Under the pieces are notes generated by a model that was given only the letters and a program-made list of their open reading frames with translations, had not been told where the DNA came from and did no database searches. 64,000 nt of DNA. Origin: Streptomyces sp. Sge12. GTDB taxonomy: Bacteria > Actinomycetota > Actinomycetes > Streptomycetales > Streptomycetaceae. A program made the translations under genes and the position numbers. The stretch lies in contig NZ_CP020555.1 of the NCBI RefSeq assembly GCF_002080455.1, forward strand, positions 7,492,501 to 7,556,500. The letters run 5' to 3'. Positions 25,552 to 34,270 of this stretch are shown here, one piece after another. The first letter of the stretch is position 1, and each line of letters starts with the position of its first letter.

Positions 25552-27272
25552 GCGTCCTCGTCCTCGTTCTCGTTCTTGTTCTCGTCGTCCGCTGCGGCCT
25601 GGTCATCGGCCTCGTCCGCGTCCTCGGCCTCCGTGCGGTACTCCAAGTGCTCGTCGAACCAGTCGGCGCCGATCCCGGGGAACTCCTCGTCGACCCGGTC
25701 CCGGAGGAAGGCGAGGTCGGAACGCTTGTAGCGGCGGATCTCCTGGGACAGGGACAGTTCCGTCTCGTCGATCACGTCGATCCGGGAGCCCGCCGCCAGC
25801 AGGGCCCTGACCAGGTCCGCCGAACCACCCCAGTGCACGGCGGACATCAGCGGGGTGCGCTCGGCCTTGTCCCGCGCCTCCAGGTCGAGTCCGCTCGCCA
25901 GCAGCCGGGGGAGCAGCGCCTCGTGGTCGAGCAGGTGGAGTACGTGCAGCAGCCCGCGGCCGCGGGCGTCCCGGACACGGGGGTCCATCCCCGCGTCCAG
26001 CAGCGCCACCACACCCGGGGTGTCGCCGTGCTGGGCGCGCAGGAAGAACTCGTGCCGCTGGGCCTGGAGGGCGCGCGGCAGCCGCCCCTCGCCCGTGGTC
26101 CAGATCTGCTGCACGGCGAAGCACCCCGAGACCGCACCGCCGAACGCCCGCATGGCACGCTCCCGTTGCTGCTCCTCGGGGGTGTGCGGCACATCGAGTA
26201 CGCCGCCCCGCGAGCGCACCTCGTGCCACCCGCCGCGACACCGCACCCGCACCGGCCCGCCCATGTCGGGGCCGGGCGGCCCCACGGCCGGTCCGGCACC
26301 GGGAAACAGCGCGGCGGCCACCAGCGGGTGCAGCTCGCGCGGGGCGATCCGGCCGGTACGGACCAGTTCGGCATCGGGGAGCCGCTGCCAGGCGTACCGG
26401 GGCAGGTGAGGGACGCCGAGCGCCTCGGCCTGTTCGATGATGCGGGCGCGGAGCCCGTCGGGGCCGGCGTGTTCCAGCAGGACGGAGCAGCGCCAAGTGG
26501 CGGCGATCCGGTACCGGTTGCCCGCTCCGGCCGCCACGAGCCGTGCCACCTCCGGCGCGAGCCGGGTGAGGTCGACGGGCATCTGTGCGAAGAGGGACTT
26601 CGGGTCGGTCGGGCGCTGGTACGGCTGCGGTGCGGGGACGGTCAGGTCGCAGGCGATGCCCGCCGCCCCGTAGGCCCCGACCACGTCCGCACGCTCCCAC
26701 AGGCCGGCGATCCGCTCGGCGAGGCCGTCCGCGACGGCGAACCGCTCGCCGAGCTCGGAGGCGCACCGGGCGTCCCAGAACGGCCGGATCGCGGTCCAGT
26801 CCTCCGGGACGAAGCCGTGCCCCGCGTACCGGGGCCGCTTCCCCGCGACGACCGGCGCGCAGTGCAGGCGCAGCCGCTGCGATCCCTCGGTCAGCAGGGG
26901 CGTGGTGACCGACAGGGTCGGCCCTCCGGGGCCGCCGTAGGAAGCGAGCAGGATCCTCAGCTCGGGGGCGATGGTCGTGCGACCGGCCAGGAGCCGCGGC
27001 AGGTGCCAGCGCAGCAGGTCCGGGGCGAAGTGCCGCAGGTCCTCCGCCACGGCCTCGGCGACGGCGGCGCCGTAACGGGCTTCGAGCCCGGGCAGCTCGA
27101 AGCCGACGTCCACGGCGGCGGCCGCGCAGGCCGCCCGCCAGTCACCGGCCAGCCGGTGCGCCGTGGCCCGCTCGATCATCCAGCCGGGCACGGCGTAGCG
27201 GCGGATCCGCTGCCATGCCGGGCCGTCCTCCTGCCGGAAGCCGCCGGGCAGTTCGGCGCTCGCCACGCTCAC
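25548..27272 (-). CDS. ankyrin-repeat protein with large unknown N-terminal domain
   Basis: 574 aa. GTG at 27272 overlaps the stop of the LRR gene by four bases; longer in-frame starts would lie inside that gene. Residues 1 to about 425 are a helical domain I do not recognise. Residues about 430-525 contain about three ankyrin repeats (AQHGDTPGVVALLDAGMDP, RGLLHVLHLLDHEALL, RTPLMSAVHWGGSADL). The C-terminus is a very acidic disordered tail (runs such as DENKNENEDEDA). It probably recognises or docks targets for the MoxR-VWA pair encoded next. Cytoplasmic. Confidence 0.85.
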   Translation of the reverse strand: MSVASAELPGGFRQEDGPAWQRIRRYAVPGWMIERATAHRLAGDWRAACAAAAVDVGFELPGLEARYGAAVAEAVAEDLRHFAPDLLRWHLPRLLAGRTTIAPELRILLASYGGPGGPTLSVTTPLLTEGSQRLRLHCAPVVAGKRPRYAGHGFVPEDWTAIRPFWDARCASELGERFAVADGLAERIAGLWERADVVGAYGAAGIACDLTVPAPQPYQRPTDPKSLFAQMPVDLTRLAPEVARLVAAGAGNRYRIAATWRCSVLLEHAGPDGLRARIIEQAEALGVPHLPRYAWQRLPDAELVRTGRIAPRELHPLVAAALFPGAGPAVGPPGPDMGGPVRVRCRGGWHEVRSRGGVLDVPHTPEEQQRERAMRAFGGAVSGCFAVQQIWTTGEGRLPRALQAQRHEFFLRAQHGDTPGVVALLDAGMDPRVRDARGRGLLHVLHLLDHEALLPRLLASGLDLEARDKAERTPLMSAVHWGGSADLVRALLAAGSRIDVIDETELSLSQEIRRYKRSDLAFLRDRVDEEFPGIGADWFDEHLEYRTEAEDADEADDQAAADDENKNENEDEDA

Positions 27273-28405
27273 CGGTACACGCTGCCGATGGCGCGCACGT
27301 CCGGATGGGCCGCCCGGGCGGGGCGCAGCCGTTCGGTGAAGGAGCGCTTCACCCGGCGGGGCAGACCGGGGCCGAGGCCCACGTACTCCAAGGGGCTGTC
27401 GGCGGTCACCGCCGCGAGCAGGCACTTCGCACCGCGCCCGGTCAGGCCGGTGTGGCGCAGCTCGAGGCGGCGCAGGGGGCTGCCGGGGAGGGCGGCGGCC
27501 AGCGCGTACGCCCCTTCGTCACCGGGGGTGTTGCCGGGGGATCCGAGGCTGCGCTCCGACATGGTCCGGCCGAGGTCGAGCACTTCGATGCCGCCGAGGG
27601 AAGCGGCCAGGGAGCGCGCCCCGGCCGCGCCGATGCCGTTTCCGCCCAGCCCGAGGCGGACCGGGTACGGGGAGCCGGCCGCGGCGGAGGCGAGGACCGC
27701 CGCGCCCTCGTCGCCGAGGTGGTTGGCGGGGACGTACAGCTCGCGCACCCCGGCCTCCCGGATCAGGGCGGCCAGCAGCGGGGCTGCGTCGGGGCCGAGG
27801 CCGTTGCCGCCGAGGAAGAGCCGTTCCAGGGGCCGCTCGCGCTCCAGCAGGGCGTCGAGCAGGAGGCGTACGCCGTCGGGGCCGATCCCGGTGTTGACCA
27901 GATCGAGGGTGCGCAGGGCGGTGTTGCGGCGCAGCAGTGCGGCCAGGGTGCGGGCGCCCGCCCCGTGGAGCGGGTTGCGCTTGAGCCACAGGGCGCGGAC
28001 GGTGGTGTCGTCGGCGAGGGCGCCGGCGAGGGAGCTCACCCCTTCGGGGCCGATCCGGTTGCAGCCCAGGTAGAGGGTGTGCAGCCGGTGGCCGCCGGTG
28101 AGGGCGTCGGCCAGGGTGGCGGCCCCCGCGTCGCCGATGGCGTTGGTGCCGAGGAGCAGGTGGCCGGCGTGCGCGGAGGCGGTGGCCGCCGGCAGCAGCC
28201 GGGCCGCGCCCTCCGGGCCGAGTCCCTGCTTGCAGAGGTCGAGGCGGCCGTCGGCGCGCAGGGTGCCGAGCGGGAAGGTTTCGTCGGTGTCGACGGGCCG
28301 GTCGGCGGCGAGCCGGGCGAGCAGCGGGTCGAGGAGGGCCGGGTCGGCCGGTGGCAGGTCGGGGTGCTCGATCGCGGGGCACCGTACGGGTGTCGGCTGT
28401 GTCAT
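27269..28405 (-). CDS. leucine-rich-repeat protein (RNase-inhibitor type)
   Basis: 378 aa from ATG at 28405, with GGAG six bases upstream; extension to 28870 would run through the tRNA-like element. Residues about 50-345 carry ten or so 28-residue repeats of RI type, for example LHTLYLGCNRIGPEGVSSLA and LERLFLGGNGLGPDAAPLL. RI-like LRRs form horseshoe solenoids that bind proteins; no enzymatic domain is attached. First gene of the four-gene operon with ankyrin, MoxR and VWA genes. A basic C-terminus (RRVKRSFTERLRPAR) follows the repeats. Confidence 0.88.
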   Translation of the reverse strand: MTQPTPVRCPAIEHPDLPPADPALLDPLLARLAADRPVDTDETFPLGTLRADGRLDLCKQGLGPEGAARLLPAATASAHAGHLLLGTNAIGDAGAATLADALTGGHRLHTLYLGCNRIGPEGVSSLAGALADDTTVRALWLKRNPLHGAGARTLAALLRRNTALRTLDLVNTGIGPDGVRLLLDALLERERPLERLFLGGNGLGPDAAPLLAALIREAGVRELYVPANHLGDEGAAVLASAAAGSPYPVRLGLGGNGIGAAGARSLAASLGGIEVLDLGRTMSERSLGSPGNTPGDEGAYALAAALPGSPLRRLELRHTGLTGRGAKCLLAAVTADSPLEYVGLGPGLPRRVKRSFTERLRPARAAHPDVRAIGSVYR

Positions 28406-28493
28406 CACCACTCCACCGGTTTCCTTCGCCGGTGCCCGGCGTCCATCACGACGTGAAGAGAGAACTGGGAACTGAGAACTGCACAAGGAGACG

Positions 28494-28566
28494 CAAGACC
28501 GGTCGGATTCGAACCGACGTCCTCCAGCTCGATGCGTGGGCGCGACGACCTCTGCGCTACGGCCTT
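28494..28566 (-). tRNA. tRNA-like element, anticodon arm non-canonical
   Basis: On the minus strand the 73 bases fold with a seven-base acceptor stem (AAGGCCG with CGGTCTT, one G-U), U8/A9, a four-base D stem GCGC/GCGC with a GG-containing loop, and a perfect T arm GTCGG-TTCGAAT-CCGAC. The anticodon region does not give a standard 5-7-5 arm: the best pairing is CCA(C)GC with GCTGG around a five-base loop. No CCA is encoded. It may be an unusual or pseudo-tRNA, or a site used by integrative elements. Identity cannot be assigned. Confidence 0.5.
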
Positions 28567-28989
28567 GCTGCGGGCGATCATACCCACCCGACGGCGGGAA
28601 ATCGATCACCAGTTTGGCTCGTTGGTTCCGCGCGGGGCAGTCGCGGCCGTGACGGGGAGTCCCACCAACGGTCGCCGCAGGCTCGGGCGCCGCACTCCGT
28701 CTCGGTCGCCGAGTGAGGCGGACCGAGTGGTTCCGGACAGGTTTTCGAAGCCGTGGGTGCCCATCGGGGCGGGCGGAGGCTCTGATTCTGCTTGATGTCG
28801 AAGGGGTGACGGGTGGCCGATATTCAACCGTATGCTCCGTATTTGCGAATCCCTGACATCTCGGCGACATCTCCGTACGCTACGGTAACTTGACTGTCCG
28901 TTATTCCCCGGACACCCCTTGCATCCCCCGGTCAACCACCGCCGTGGCACCCCCATGCCCGCGGTGAACCGCTACGGAAAGCCACACAC
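28567..28989. other. leader and promoter region of the lst operon
   Basis: 423 bases without a supported gene between the tRNA-like element and lstA. The segment 28800-28910 is relatively AT-rich (for example TATTCAACCGTATG and CGGTAACTTGACTGT) and is the probable promoter area. No sharp -35/-10 pair at 17-18 bases could be fixed with confidence. GGAAAG precedes lstA. Confidence 0.4.
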
Positions 28990-30051
28990 ATGAGCGCCAC
29001 CACCACATACAGCCGAATAGAAGCCTTAGGCAGCTGCCTTCCGGCAGCAGTCCAGACCACCCCCCAACTCGCCGCCCTGGTCCCGGGGCTGGGAGAGGTG
29101 GACATCGAGAAGATCACCGGGATCACCGAGCGGCGGGTGTACGACCCCGAACCGGCCTCCGGCGAGGACTCGTTCGGGATGGCCCTGTCCGCCGCCCGGG
29201 ACGCGCTGGAATCCTCCCGCTACCGGGCCGCCGACCTCGACATCGTCATCTCCGCCTCGATCACCCGCTTCAAGGACGGCAGCCGCTTCACCTTCGAACC
29301 GTCCTTCGCCGCGATGCTGGCCAAGGAACTGGGCGCCGCCTCCGCCATCCACTTCGACGTCTCCAACGCCTGCGCCGGAATGATGACCGGCGTGTGGCTC
29401 CTCGACCGCATGATCCGCTCCGGCACCGTCCGCCGCGGCCTGGTCGTCAGCGGCGAGCAGGCCACCCGCGTCGCGCAGACCGCCGCACGCGAGATGACCG
29501 ACTCCTACGACCCGCAGTTCGCCTCGCTCTCCGTCGGGGACTCGGCGTCCGCGGTCGTCCTCGACGTTTCCGCCGACGCCGCCGACCGCGTCCACTACAT
29601 CGAGCTCATGACCTGCTCCGAGTACTCCCACCTGTGCATGGGCATGCCCAGCGACCGCACCCCGGGCATCGCCCTCTACACGGACAACAAGAAGATGCAC
29701 AACCGCGACCGGCTCAAGCTGTGGCCGCGGTTCCACGGGGACTTCCTGGCCAAGCAGGGGCGGACGTTCGCCGGTGAGGAGTTCGACTACGTCATCCAGC
29801 ACCAGGTCGGCACCCGCTTCATCGACTACGTCAACCGGACGGCCGAGGCCGAATTCGACGCCCCCATGCCCACCTCCCTCTCCGTGGTCGAGCGGTACGG
29901 AAACACCGCCACCACCTCGCACTTCCTGACGCTGTGCGAGCACCTCAGGGCGGGCGGCGCCCGCCCCGGAGCCAAGTACCTGCTGGTGCCCGCCGCCTCC
30001 GGCGTGGTCACCGGTGCCCTGTCCGCGACGATCACGAACGTGGGGGTCTGA
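28990..30051 (+). CDS. lstA: KAS III family condensing enzyme, lipstatin-type LstA
   Basis: 353 aa, ATG with GGAAAG upstream. Thiolase-fold KAS III/OleA-like enzyme with the full triad: Cys in SNACAGMM, His in IQHQVGTRF, Asn in YGNTATTSH. In lipstatin biosynthesis LstA pairs with LstB and condenses two fatty acyl-CoAs head to head. Codon 13 (29026-29028) is TTA, the rare leucine codon read by the bldA tRNA, so translation should be developmentally gated. It starts the six-gene operon lstABCDEF; only three bases separate it from lstB. Assignment rests on gene order and families rather than on a computed alignment. Confidence 0.88.
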   Translation: MSATTTYSRIEALGSCLPAAVQTTPQLAALVPGLGEVDIEKITGITERRVYDPEPASGEDSFGMALSAARDALESSRYRAADLDIVISASITRFKDGSRFTFEPSFAAMLAKELGAASAIHFDVSNACAGMMTGVWLLDRMIRSGTVRRGLVVSGEQATRVAQTAAREMTDSYDPQFASLSVGDSASAVVLDVSADAADRVHYIELMTCSEYSHLCMGMPSDRTPGIALYTDNKKMHNRDRLKLWPRFHGDFLAKQGRTFAGEEFDYVIQHQVGTRFIDYVNRTAEAEFDAPMPTSLSVVERYGNTATTSHFLTLCEHLRAGGARPGAKYLLVPAASGVVTGALSATITNVGV

Positions 30052-30054
30052 GCC

Positions 30055-30963
30055 ATGGGCATGGTCATCACCGCAGCCGGCACCGCTCTGCCCGACCCGT
30101 CCGCCCCGGCTTCGGTCGTGGACCTCGCAGGCCGGGCCGCCCGCGGCGCCCTGGACCGGGCGCAGGTGTCGGCATCCTCGATCGGCGTCCTCATCAACGT
30201 CGGCGTCTACCGCGAGCACAACACCTTCGAACCGGCGATGTCGGCCCTGGTACAGAAGGAGGTCGGCATCAACCTCGACTACATCGCCGACCCCGAACCG
30301 GCCGCCGGCTTCTCCTTCGACCTGATGAACGGAGCCTGTGGCGTGCTCAATGCCGTCCAGGTGGGCCAGGCCCTGCTGGAGACGGGAAGCACCGAGCGGC
30401 TGCTGATCACCGCCGCCGACGTGCACCCCGGCGGCGACGCGGACCGCGACACCGCCTACCCGTACGCGGACCTGGGCGGAGCCCTCCTGCTGGAGCGCAG
30501 CGCCGACCCCCGGGCCGGATTCGGGCCGGTACGCCACTACACCGCCGACCGGCCCACCGATGTCGAGGGCTACCTCGACACCGGCACCATGGGCCGGCAC
30601 GGGCGGACCACGATCACCGTGCGGCGCGAGGCCGGCCATGCGGAGCGGCTGAGCGAGTTCGCGGCGCATGCCGCCGCCGACTACGCGCGGGAGATCGGAA
30701 TCGACCTCGACAGGACGCTGGTGATCGGACCCGCCGCTGCGGCTGCCGCTGCCGCCGACAGCACCGGGGCCGAGGCCGAGGCCGAGGCCGAGGCCGGGGC
30801 CGGCGTCGGGGCCGGGGGAGAGCCGCACACCGCGGCGCCGGTCCTCGGCTACCTCCGGGCCCTGGACTCCGTACGCCGCGAGGACCACGAGCAGTTGCTG
30901 TTCGTGTCGGTCGGTGCAGGCCCCAGCGCGGCGTGCGCCCTCTACCGGCCCGAGGGATGGTGA
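30055..30963 (+). CDS. lstB: KAS III homologue, lipstatin-type LstB
   Basis: 302 aa, shorter than LstA. The thiolase core and the nucleophile-like Cys (LMNGACGVLNAVQ) are retained. At the place where KAS III enzymes carry the catalytic His and Asn the sequence is replaced by VIGPAAAAAAA and a Glu/Ala/Gly repeat (EAEAEAEAGAG, bases 30766-30801), then resumes at VLGYLRAL and SVGAGPSAACALY. This fits the published picture of LstB as the non-equivalent partner in an LstA-LstB heterodimer. ATG at 30055; the stop overlaps possible starts of lstC. Confidence 0.87.
   Translation: MGMVITAAGTALPDPSAPASVVDLAGRAARGALDRAQVSASSIGVLINVGVYREHNTFEPAMSALVQKEVGINLDYIADPEPAAGFSFDLMNGACGVLNAVQVGQALLETGSTERLLITAADVHPGGDADRDTAYPYADLGGALLLERSADPRAGFGPVRHYTADRPTDVEGYLDTGTMGRHGRTTITVRREAGHAERLSEFAAHAAADYAREIGIDLDRTLVIGPAAAAAAAADSTGAEAEAEAEAGAGVGAGGEPHTAAPVLGYLRALDSVRREDHEQLLFVSVGAGPSAACALYRPEGW
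30766..30801. repeat. GAGGCC microsatellite inside lstB
   Basis: About four head-to-tail GAGGCC units flanked by GGGGCC variants encode Glu-Ala repeats in a linker that replaces the usual His/Asn region of the KAS III fold. Length variation between strains is expected. Confidence 0.75.
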
Positions 30964-30968
30964 GCTCC

Positions 30969-33125
30969 ATGCCGCGGACGCGTTCGACCGGCGCCGCCCC
31001 CGCCGTGGAGCAACCGGCCATCGAAACGGACAGCGTCGCCGGGTGGCTGGAGCGAAACGCCCGCGCCTTCCCCGACAAACCGGCCGTCATCCACCCCGAC
31101 AGCCGCGGCTCCGACGGCTACCGCACCATCACCTACGGCGTGTTGCAGCGGACGGTCGAGCACCTGGCCCGCGGATTCCGGAGCGCCGGGATCACCCGGG
31201 GCACCCGGACGGTGCTGATGGCGCCGCCCGGACCGGAGCTGTTCGCCCTCTGCTTCGCCCTGTTCCGGGTCGGTGCCGTGCCCGTCGTCGTCGATCCCGG
31301 CATGGGCGTACGGCGCATGCTGCACTGCTACCGGGCCGTGGGCGCCGAGGCGTTCATCGGGCCGCCCCTCGCCCAGCTCGTGCGCGTCCTGGGCCGCCGC
31401 ACCTTCGCCGCGGTACGCGTGCCCGTCACCCTGGGGCGGCGCCGGCTCGGCCGCGGCCACACCCTCACCGCGCTGCGCACCGCCCCCGCAACCGGGAGCC
31501 GTGCGGACGCGGCGGCGCCGACCGGCGGGGACGACCTGCTGATGATCGGCTTCACCACCGGAAGCACGGGCCCCGCCAAGGGAGTCGAGTACACCCACCG
31601 CATGGCGCTGTCCATCGCCCGCCAGATAGAAGAGGTCCACGGCCGCACCCGCGACGACGTGTCCCTGGTCACGCTGCCCTTCTACGGGGTCCTCGACCTG
31701 GTCTACGGATCGACCCTGGTCCTCGCGCCGCTGGCCCCCGCCCGGGTCGCCCAGGCGGACCCGGCGCTGCTCGTGGACGCGCTGGAACGTTTCCGCGTCA
31801 CCACGATGTTCGCCTCGCCCGCCCTGCTGCGGAACCTCGCCGGCCACCTCACCGGATCCGCCCGCGGCCGCCACCCGCTGCCCGATCTGCGCTGCGTCGT
31901 CTCCGGCGGGGCCCCCGTGCCCGACACGGTCGTGGCCGCGCTGCGCCGCGTACTCGACGAAAAGGCGAAGATCCATGTGACGTACGGGGCCACCGAGGTC
32001 CTGCCGATCACCTCGATCGAGGCGGCCGAGATCCTCGGCGACGACGACGTCCGGACCGACCGCGAGGACGCGGACGCCGAAGGCGCCGAGGCCGGGTCCG
32101 AGGCCGAGGCCGGGTCCGAGGCGGAAGCCGGGTCCGAGGCCGTCGCCGCGTCCGGCGCCGGTACCGCCGCCCGCTCCGCCGCCGGCGAGGGTACCTGTGT
32201 CGGCCGACCCGTCCCCGGCACCCGCGTGACCATCGTCCCCGTCACCGACGGCCCGCTCGCCCGCCTGGACTCCACAACCGGCCTGCCGGCCGGGCGAGTC
32301 GGCGAGATCCTGGTCCACGGCGACTCCGTCAGCCGGCGCTACCACCGAGCGCCCCAGTCCGACGCCGCGCACAAGGTGACCGAGGAACGCCCCGACGGCG
32401 AGGACTCCCGCATCTGGCACCGCACCGGCGACCTCGGCCACCTCGACGCCGAAGGACGGCTCTGGTTCTGCGGGCGCGCCGTGCAGCGGGTCCGCACCGG
32501 CTACCGGGACCTGCACACCGTGCGCTGCGAAGGGGTCTTCAACGCCCACCCGCTGGTCCGGCGCACCGCCCTGGTCGGCATCGGGCCGGCCGGCGCGCAA
32601 CGGCCCGTCGTCTGCGTGGAGATCGAGACCGGGACCGGCCGGGGCGGCGGAGACGGCGAGAGCCGGGCGGCGCTCGACGAAAGCGGATGGACGGAGCTGG
32701 TCGCCGAGCTGCGCACCATGGCCGAGGCGCACGCCGCGACCACCGGCCTCCACGAGTTCCTGCGCCACCCCGGCTTCCCCGTGGACATCCGGCACAACGC
32801 GAAGATCGGCCGCGAGGAGCTGGCCCGCTGGGCCGAGCGGCAGCAGGCCCGGTCCGCGTCGTCCCCGGCCCGGCGAGCGGCCCGGATCGTGCCGCTCGCC
32901 GGATGGGCGTACCTCGCCGGCGGGGCCGTGTGGGCCGCGACCGGGTCCGCCCCCGACGTCCCGGTGCTGCGGTGGCTGTGGTGGATCGACGCCTTCCTCA
33001 GCATCGGCGTGCACGCCGCGCAGATCCCGCTCGCACTGCCGCGCGGCCGGGCGGCCGGACACGGGACCGCCGCCGTGGTCGGGCGCACCATGCTCTACGG
33101 CGCGACCTGGTGGCGGGCGCTGTGA
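30969..33125 (+). CDS. lstC: AMP-dependent ligase, OleC-like, lipstatin-type LstC
   Basis: 718 aa from ATG at 30969 (ATG 30957 and GTG 30960, overlapping the lstB stop, are alternatives). ANL-superfamily adenylating enzyme: phosphate loop FTTGSTGPAKGVEY, YGATEVLP, and WHRTGDLGHLD. The family resembles OleC, which activates a beta-hydroxy acid and closes the beta-lactone; this would form the lipase-reactive ring of lipstatin. The usual C-terminal Lys region is present (HNAKIGREEL), followed by an extra hydrophobic C-terminus (residues about 640-715) that could anchor it to the membrane. An 18-bp minisatellite inserts Glu/Ala/Gly/Ser residues near position 380. Confidence 0.87.
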   Translation: MPRTRSTGAAPAVEQPAIETDSVAGWLERNARAFPDKPAVIHPDSRGSDGYRTITYGVLQRTVEHLARGFRSAGITRGTRTVLMAPPGPELFALCFALFRVGAVPVVVDPGMGVRRMLHCYRAVGAEAFIGPPLAQLVRVLGRRTFAAVRVPVTLGRRRLGRGHTLTALRTAPATGSRADAAAPTGGDDLLMIGFTTGSTGPAKGVEYTHRMALSIARQIEEVHGRTRDDVSLVTLPFYGVLDLVYGSTLVLAPLAPARVAQADPALLVDALERFRVTTMFASPALLRNLAGHLTGSARGRHPLPDLRCVVSGGAPVPDTVVAALRRVLDEKAKIHVTYGATEVLPITSIEAAEILGDDDVRTDREDADAEGAEAGSEAEAGSEAEAGSEAVAASGAGTAARSAAGEGTCVGRPVPGTRVTIVPVTDGPLARLDSTTGLPAGRVGEILVHGDSVSRRYHRAPQSDAAHKVTEERPDGEDSRIWHRTGDLGHLDAEGRLWFCGRAVQRVRTGYRDLHTVRCEGVFNAHPLVRRTALVGIGPAGAQRPVVCVEIETGTGRGGGDGESRAALDESGWTELVAELRTMAEAHAATTGLHEFLRHPGFPVDIRHNAKIGREELARWAERQQARSASSPARRAARIVPLAGWAYLAGGAVWAATGSAPDVPVLRWLWWIDAFLSIGVHAAQIPLALPRGRAAGHGTAAVVGRTMLYGATWWRAL
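32088..32141. repeat. 18-bp minisatellite x3 inside lstC
   Basis: Three tandem copies of GAGGCCGGGTCCGAGGCC (with one or two changes) encode EAGSEA three times in a disordered insertion between the core and C-terminal parts of the ligase. Confidence 0.85.
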
Positions 33126-34270
33126 GGATCCTGGTCACCGGAGCATCCGGATTCCTGGGCGGACACCTGGTCGACGGCGCCCTGCGCCGGGGCCACCGCG
33201 TCCGCGCCCTCGTACGGCCCGGCAGCGATGCCGTACGGCTGCGCTCCCTGCCCGGCGTCGAGGTCGTCACCGGCGACCTCACCGACGAGGGTTCGCTCGG
33301 GCGGGCGGCGCAGGGCTGCGAGGCGGTCCTGCACAGCGCGGCCCGGGTCGTCGACCACGGCAGCCGCGCGCAGTTCGAGGCCGCCAACGTCACCGGCACG
33401 CAGCGGCTGCTGGCGGCGGCGAGGTCCGCGGGGGCGCGGCGGTTCGTGTTCGTCTCCAGCCCGAGCGCGCTCATGCGGGTACGGGAGGGCGACCGTCTCG
33501 GCATCGACGAGAACACCCCGTACCCGCAGCGGTGGTTCAACCACTACAGCGAGACGAAGGCGATCGCCGAACAGTACGTACGGGCGGCCGACGGGCCGGA
33601 CTTCACCACCTGCGCCGTACGGCCGCGCGGCATCTGGGGGCCGCGCGACCACGCCGGATTCCTGCCGCGCATGGTCGACGCCATGCGCGCGGGCCGACTG
33701 CCCGACCTGTCGGGCGGCAAACGGGTACTGGTCTCGCTCTGCCACGTCGACAACGCGGTGGACGCCTGTATGCGGGCCGCGCTCGCCCCCGCCGGGCGGG
33801 TCGGCGGCAAGGCCTACTTCGTCGCGGACCGGGAGGAAACGGACCTGTGGCCGTTCCTCGCCGGGGTCGGCGCCCTCTTCGACTGCCCGCCGCCCGCTCC
33901 GCGCATCCCGCTCGTCCTCGGCCGCGGGCTGGCCGCCGCGGTCGAGACGGGCTGGCACCTGCGCCGCCGGGCCGCCGGCAGCGGCAGCGTCAGCGTCAGC
34001 GGAGGGGGTACGGACGCGGCTCCGCCCCTGAGCCGCTACATGATGGCGCTGCTGACCCGCTCGGCGACGTACGACACCCGCGCCGCCCGGCACGACCTCG
34101 GCTACGCGGCCCCGCGCACCCGGGCCGAGGGGCTGCGCGCGCTGCGGGATTGGGTGACGGAGGTGGGCGGCGTGGCGGCCTGGACCGCCGGCCCGGCCGC
34201 CTGGTCCGGCGCCACCGCACCGGCCGGCCCCGCACCCGACCACACCGAACAAGGGAACACGCAGTCATGA
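33122..34270 (+). CDS. lstD: NAD(P)-dependent reductase, OleD/3beta-HSD-like, lipstatin-type LstD
   Basis: 382 aa, GTG start overlapping the lstC stop by four bases. Extended SDR: Rossmann motif TGASGFLGG at the N-terminus, catalytic YxxxK as YSETK, and FVFVSSPSALM strand before it. OleD homologues reduce the 2-alkyl-3-oxo acid to the beta-hydroxy acid that the OleC-type enzyme then cyclises. A Ser/Gly insertion (GSGSVSVSGGG) and an Ala/Pro-rich C-terminal extension are strain-type decorations. The stop overlaps the lstE start (ATGA). Confidence 0.88.
   Translation: MRILVTGASGFLGGHLVDGALRRGHRVRALVRPGSDAVRLRSLPGVEVVTGDLTDEGSLGRAAQGCEAVLHSAARVVDHGSRAQFEAANVTGTQRLLAAARSAGARRFVFVSSPSALMRVREGDRLGIDENTPYPQRWFNHYSETKAIAEQYVRAADGPDFTTCAVRPRGIWGPRDHAGFLPRMVDAMRAGRLPDLSGGKRVLVSLCHVDNAVDACMRAALAPAGRVGGKAYFVADREETDLWPFLAGVGALFDCPPPAPRIPLVLGRGLAAAVETGWHLRRRAAGSGSVSVSGGGTDAAPPLSRYMMALLTRSATYDTRAARHDLGYAAPRTRAEGLRALRDWVTEVGGVAAWTAGPAAWSGATAPAGPAPDHTEQGNTQS

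Noticed and set aside
30942..33062. 706-residue minus-strand frame opposite lstC
   Set aside because: GC-driven antisense shadow; composition is that of mirrored codons and lacks a ribosome site.
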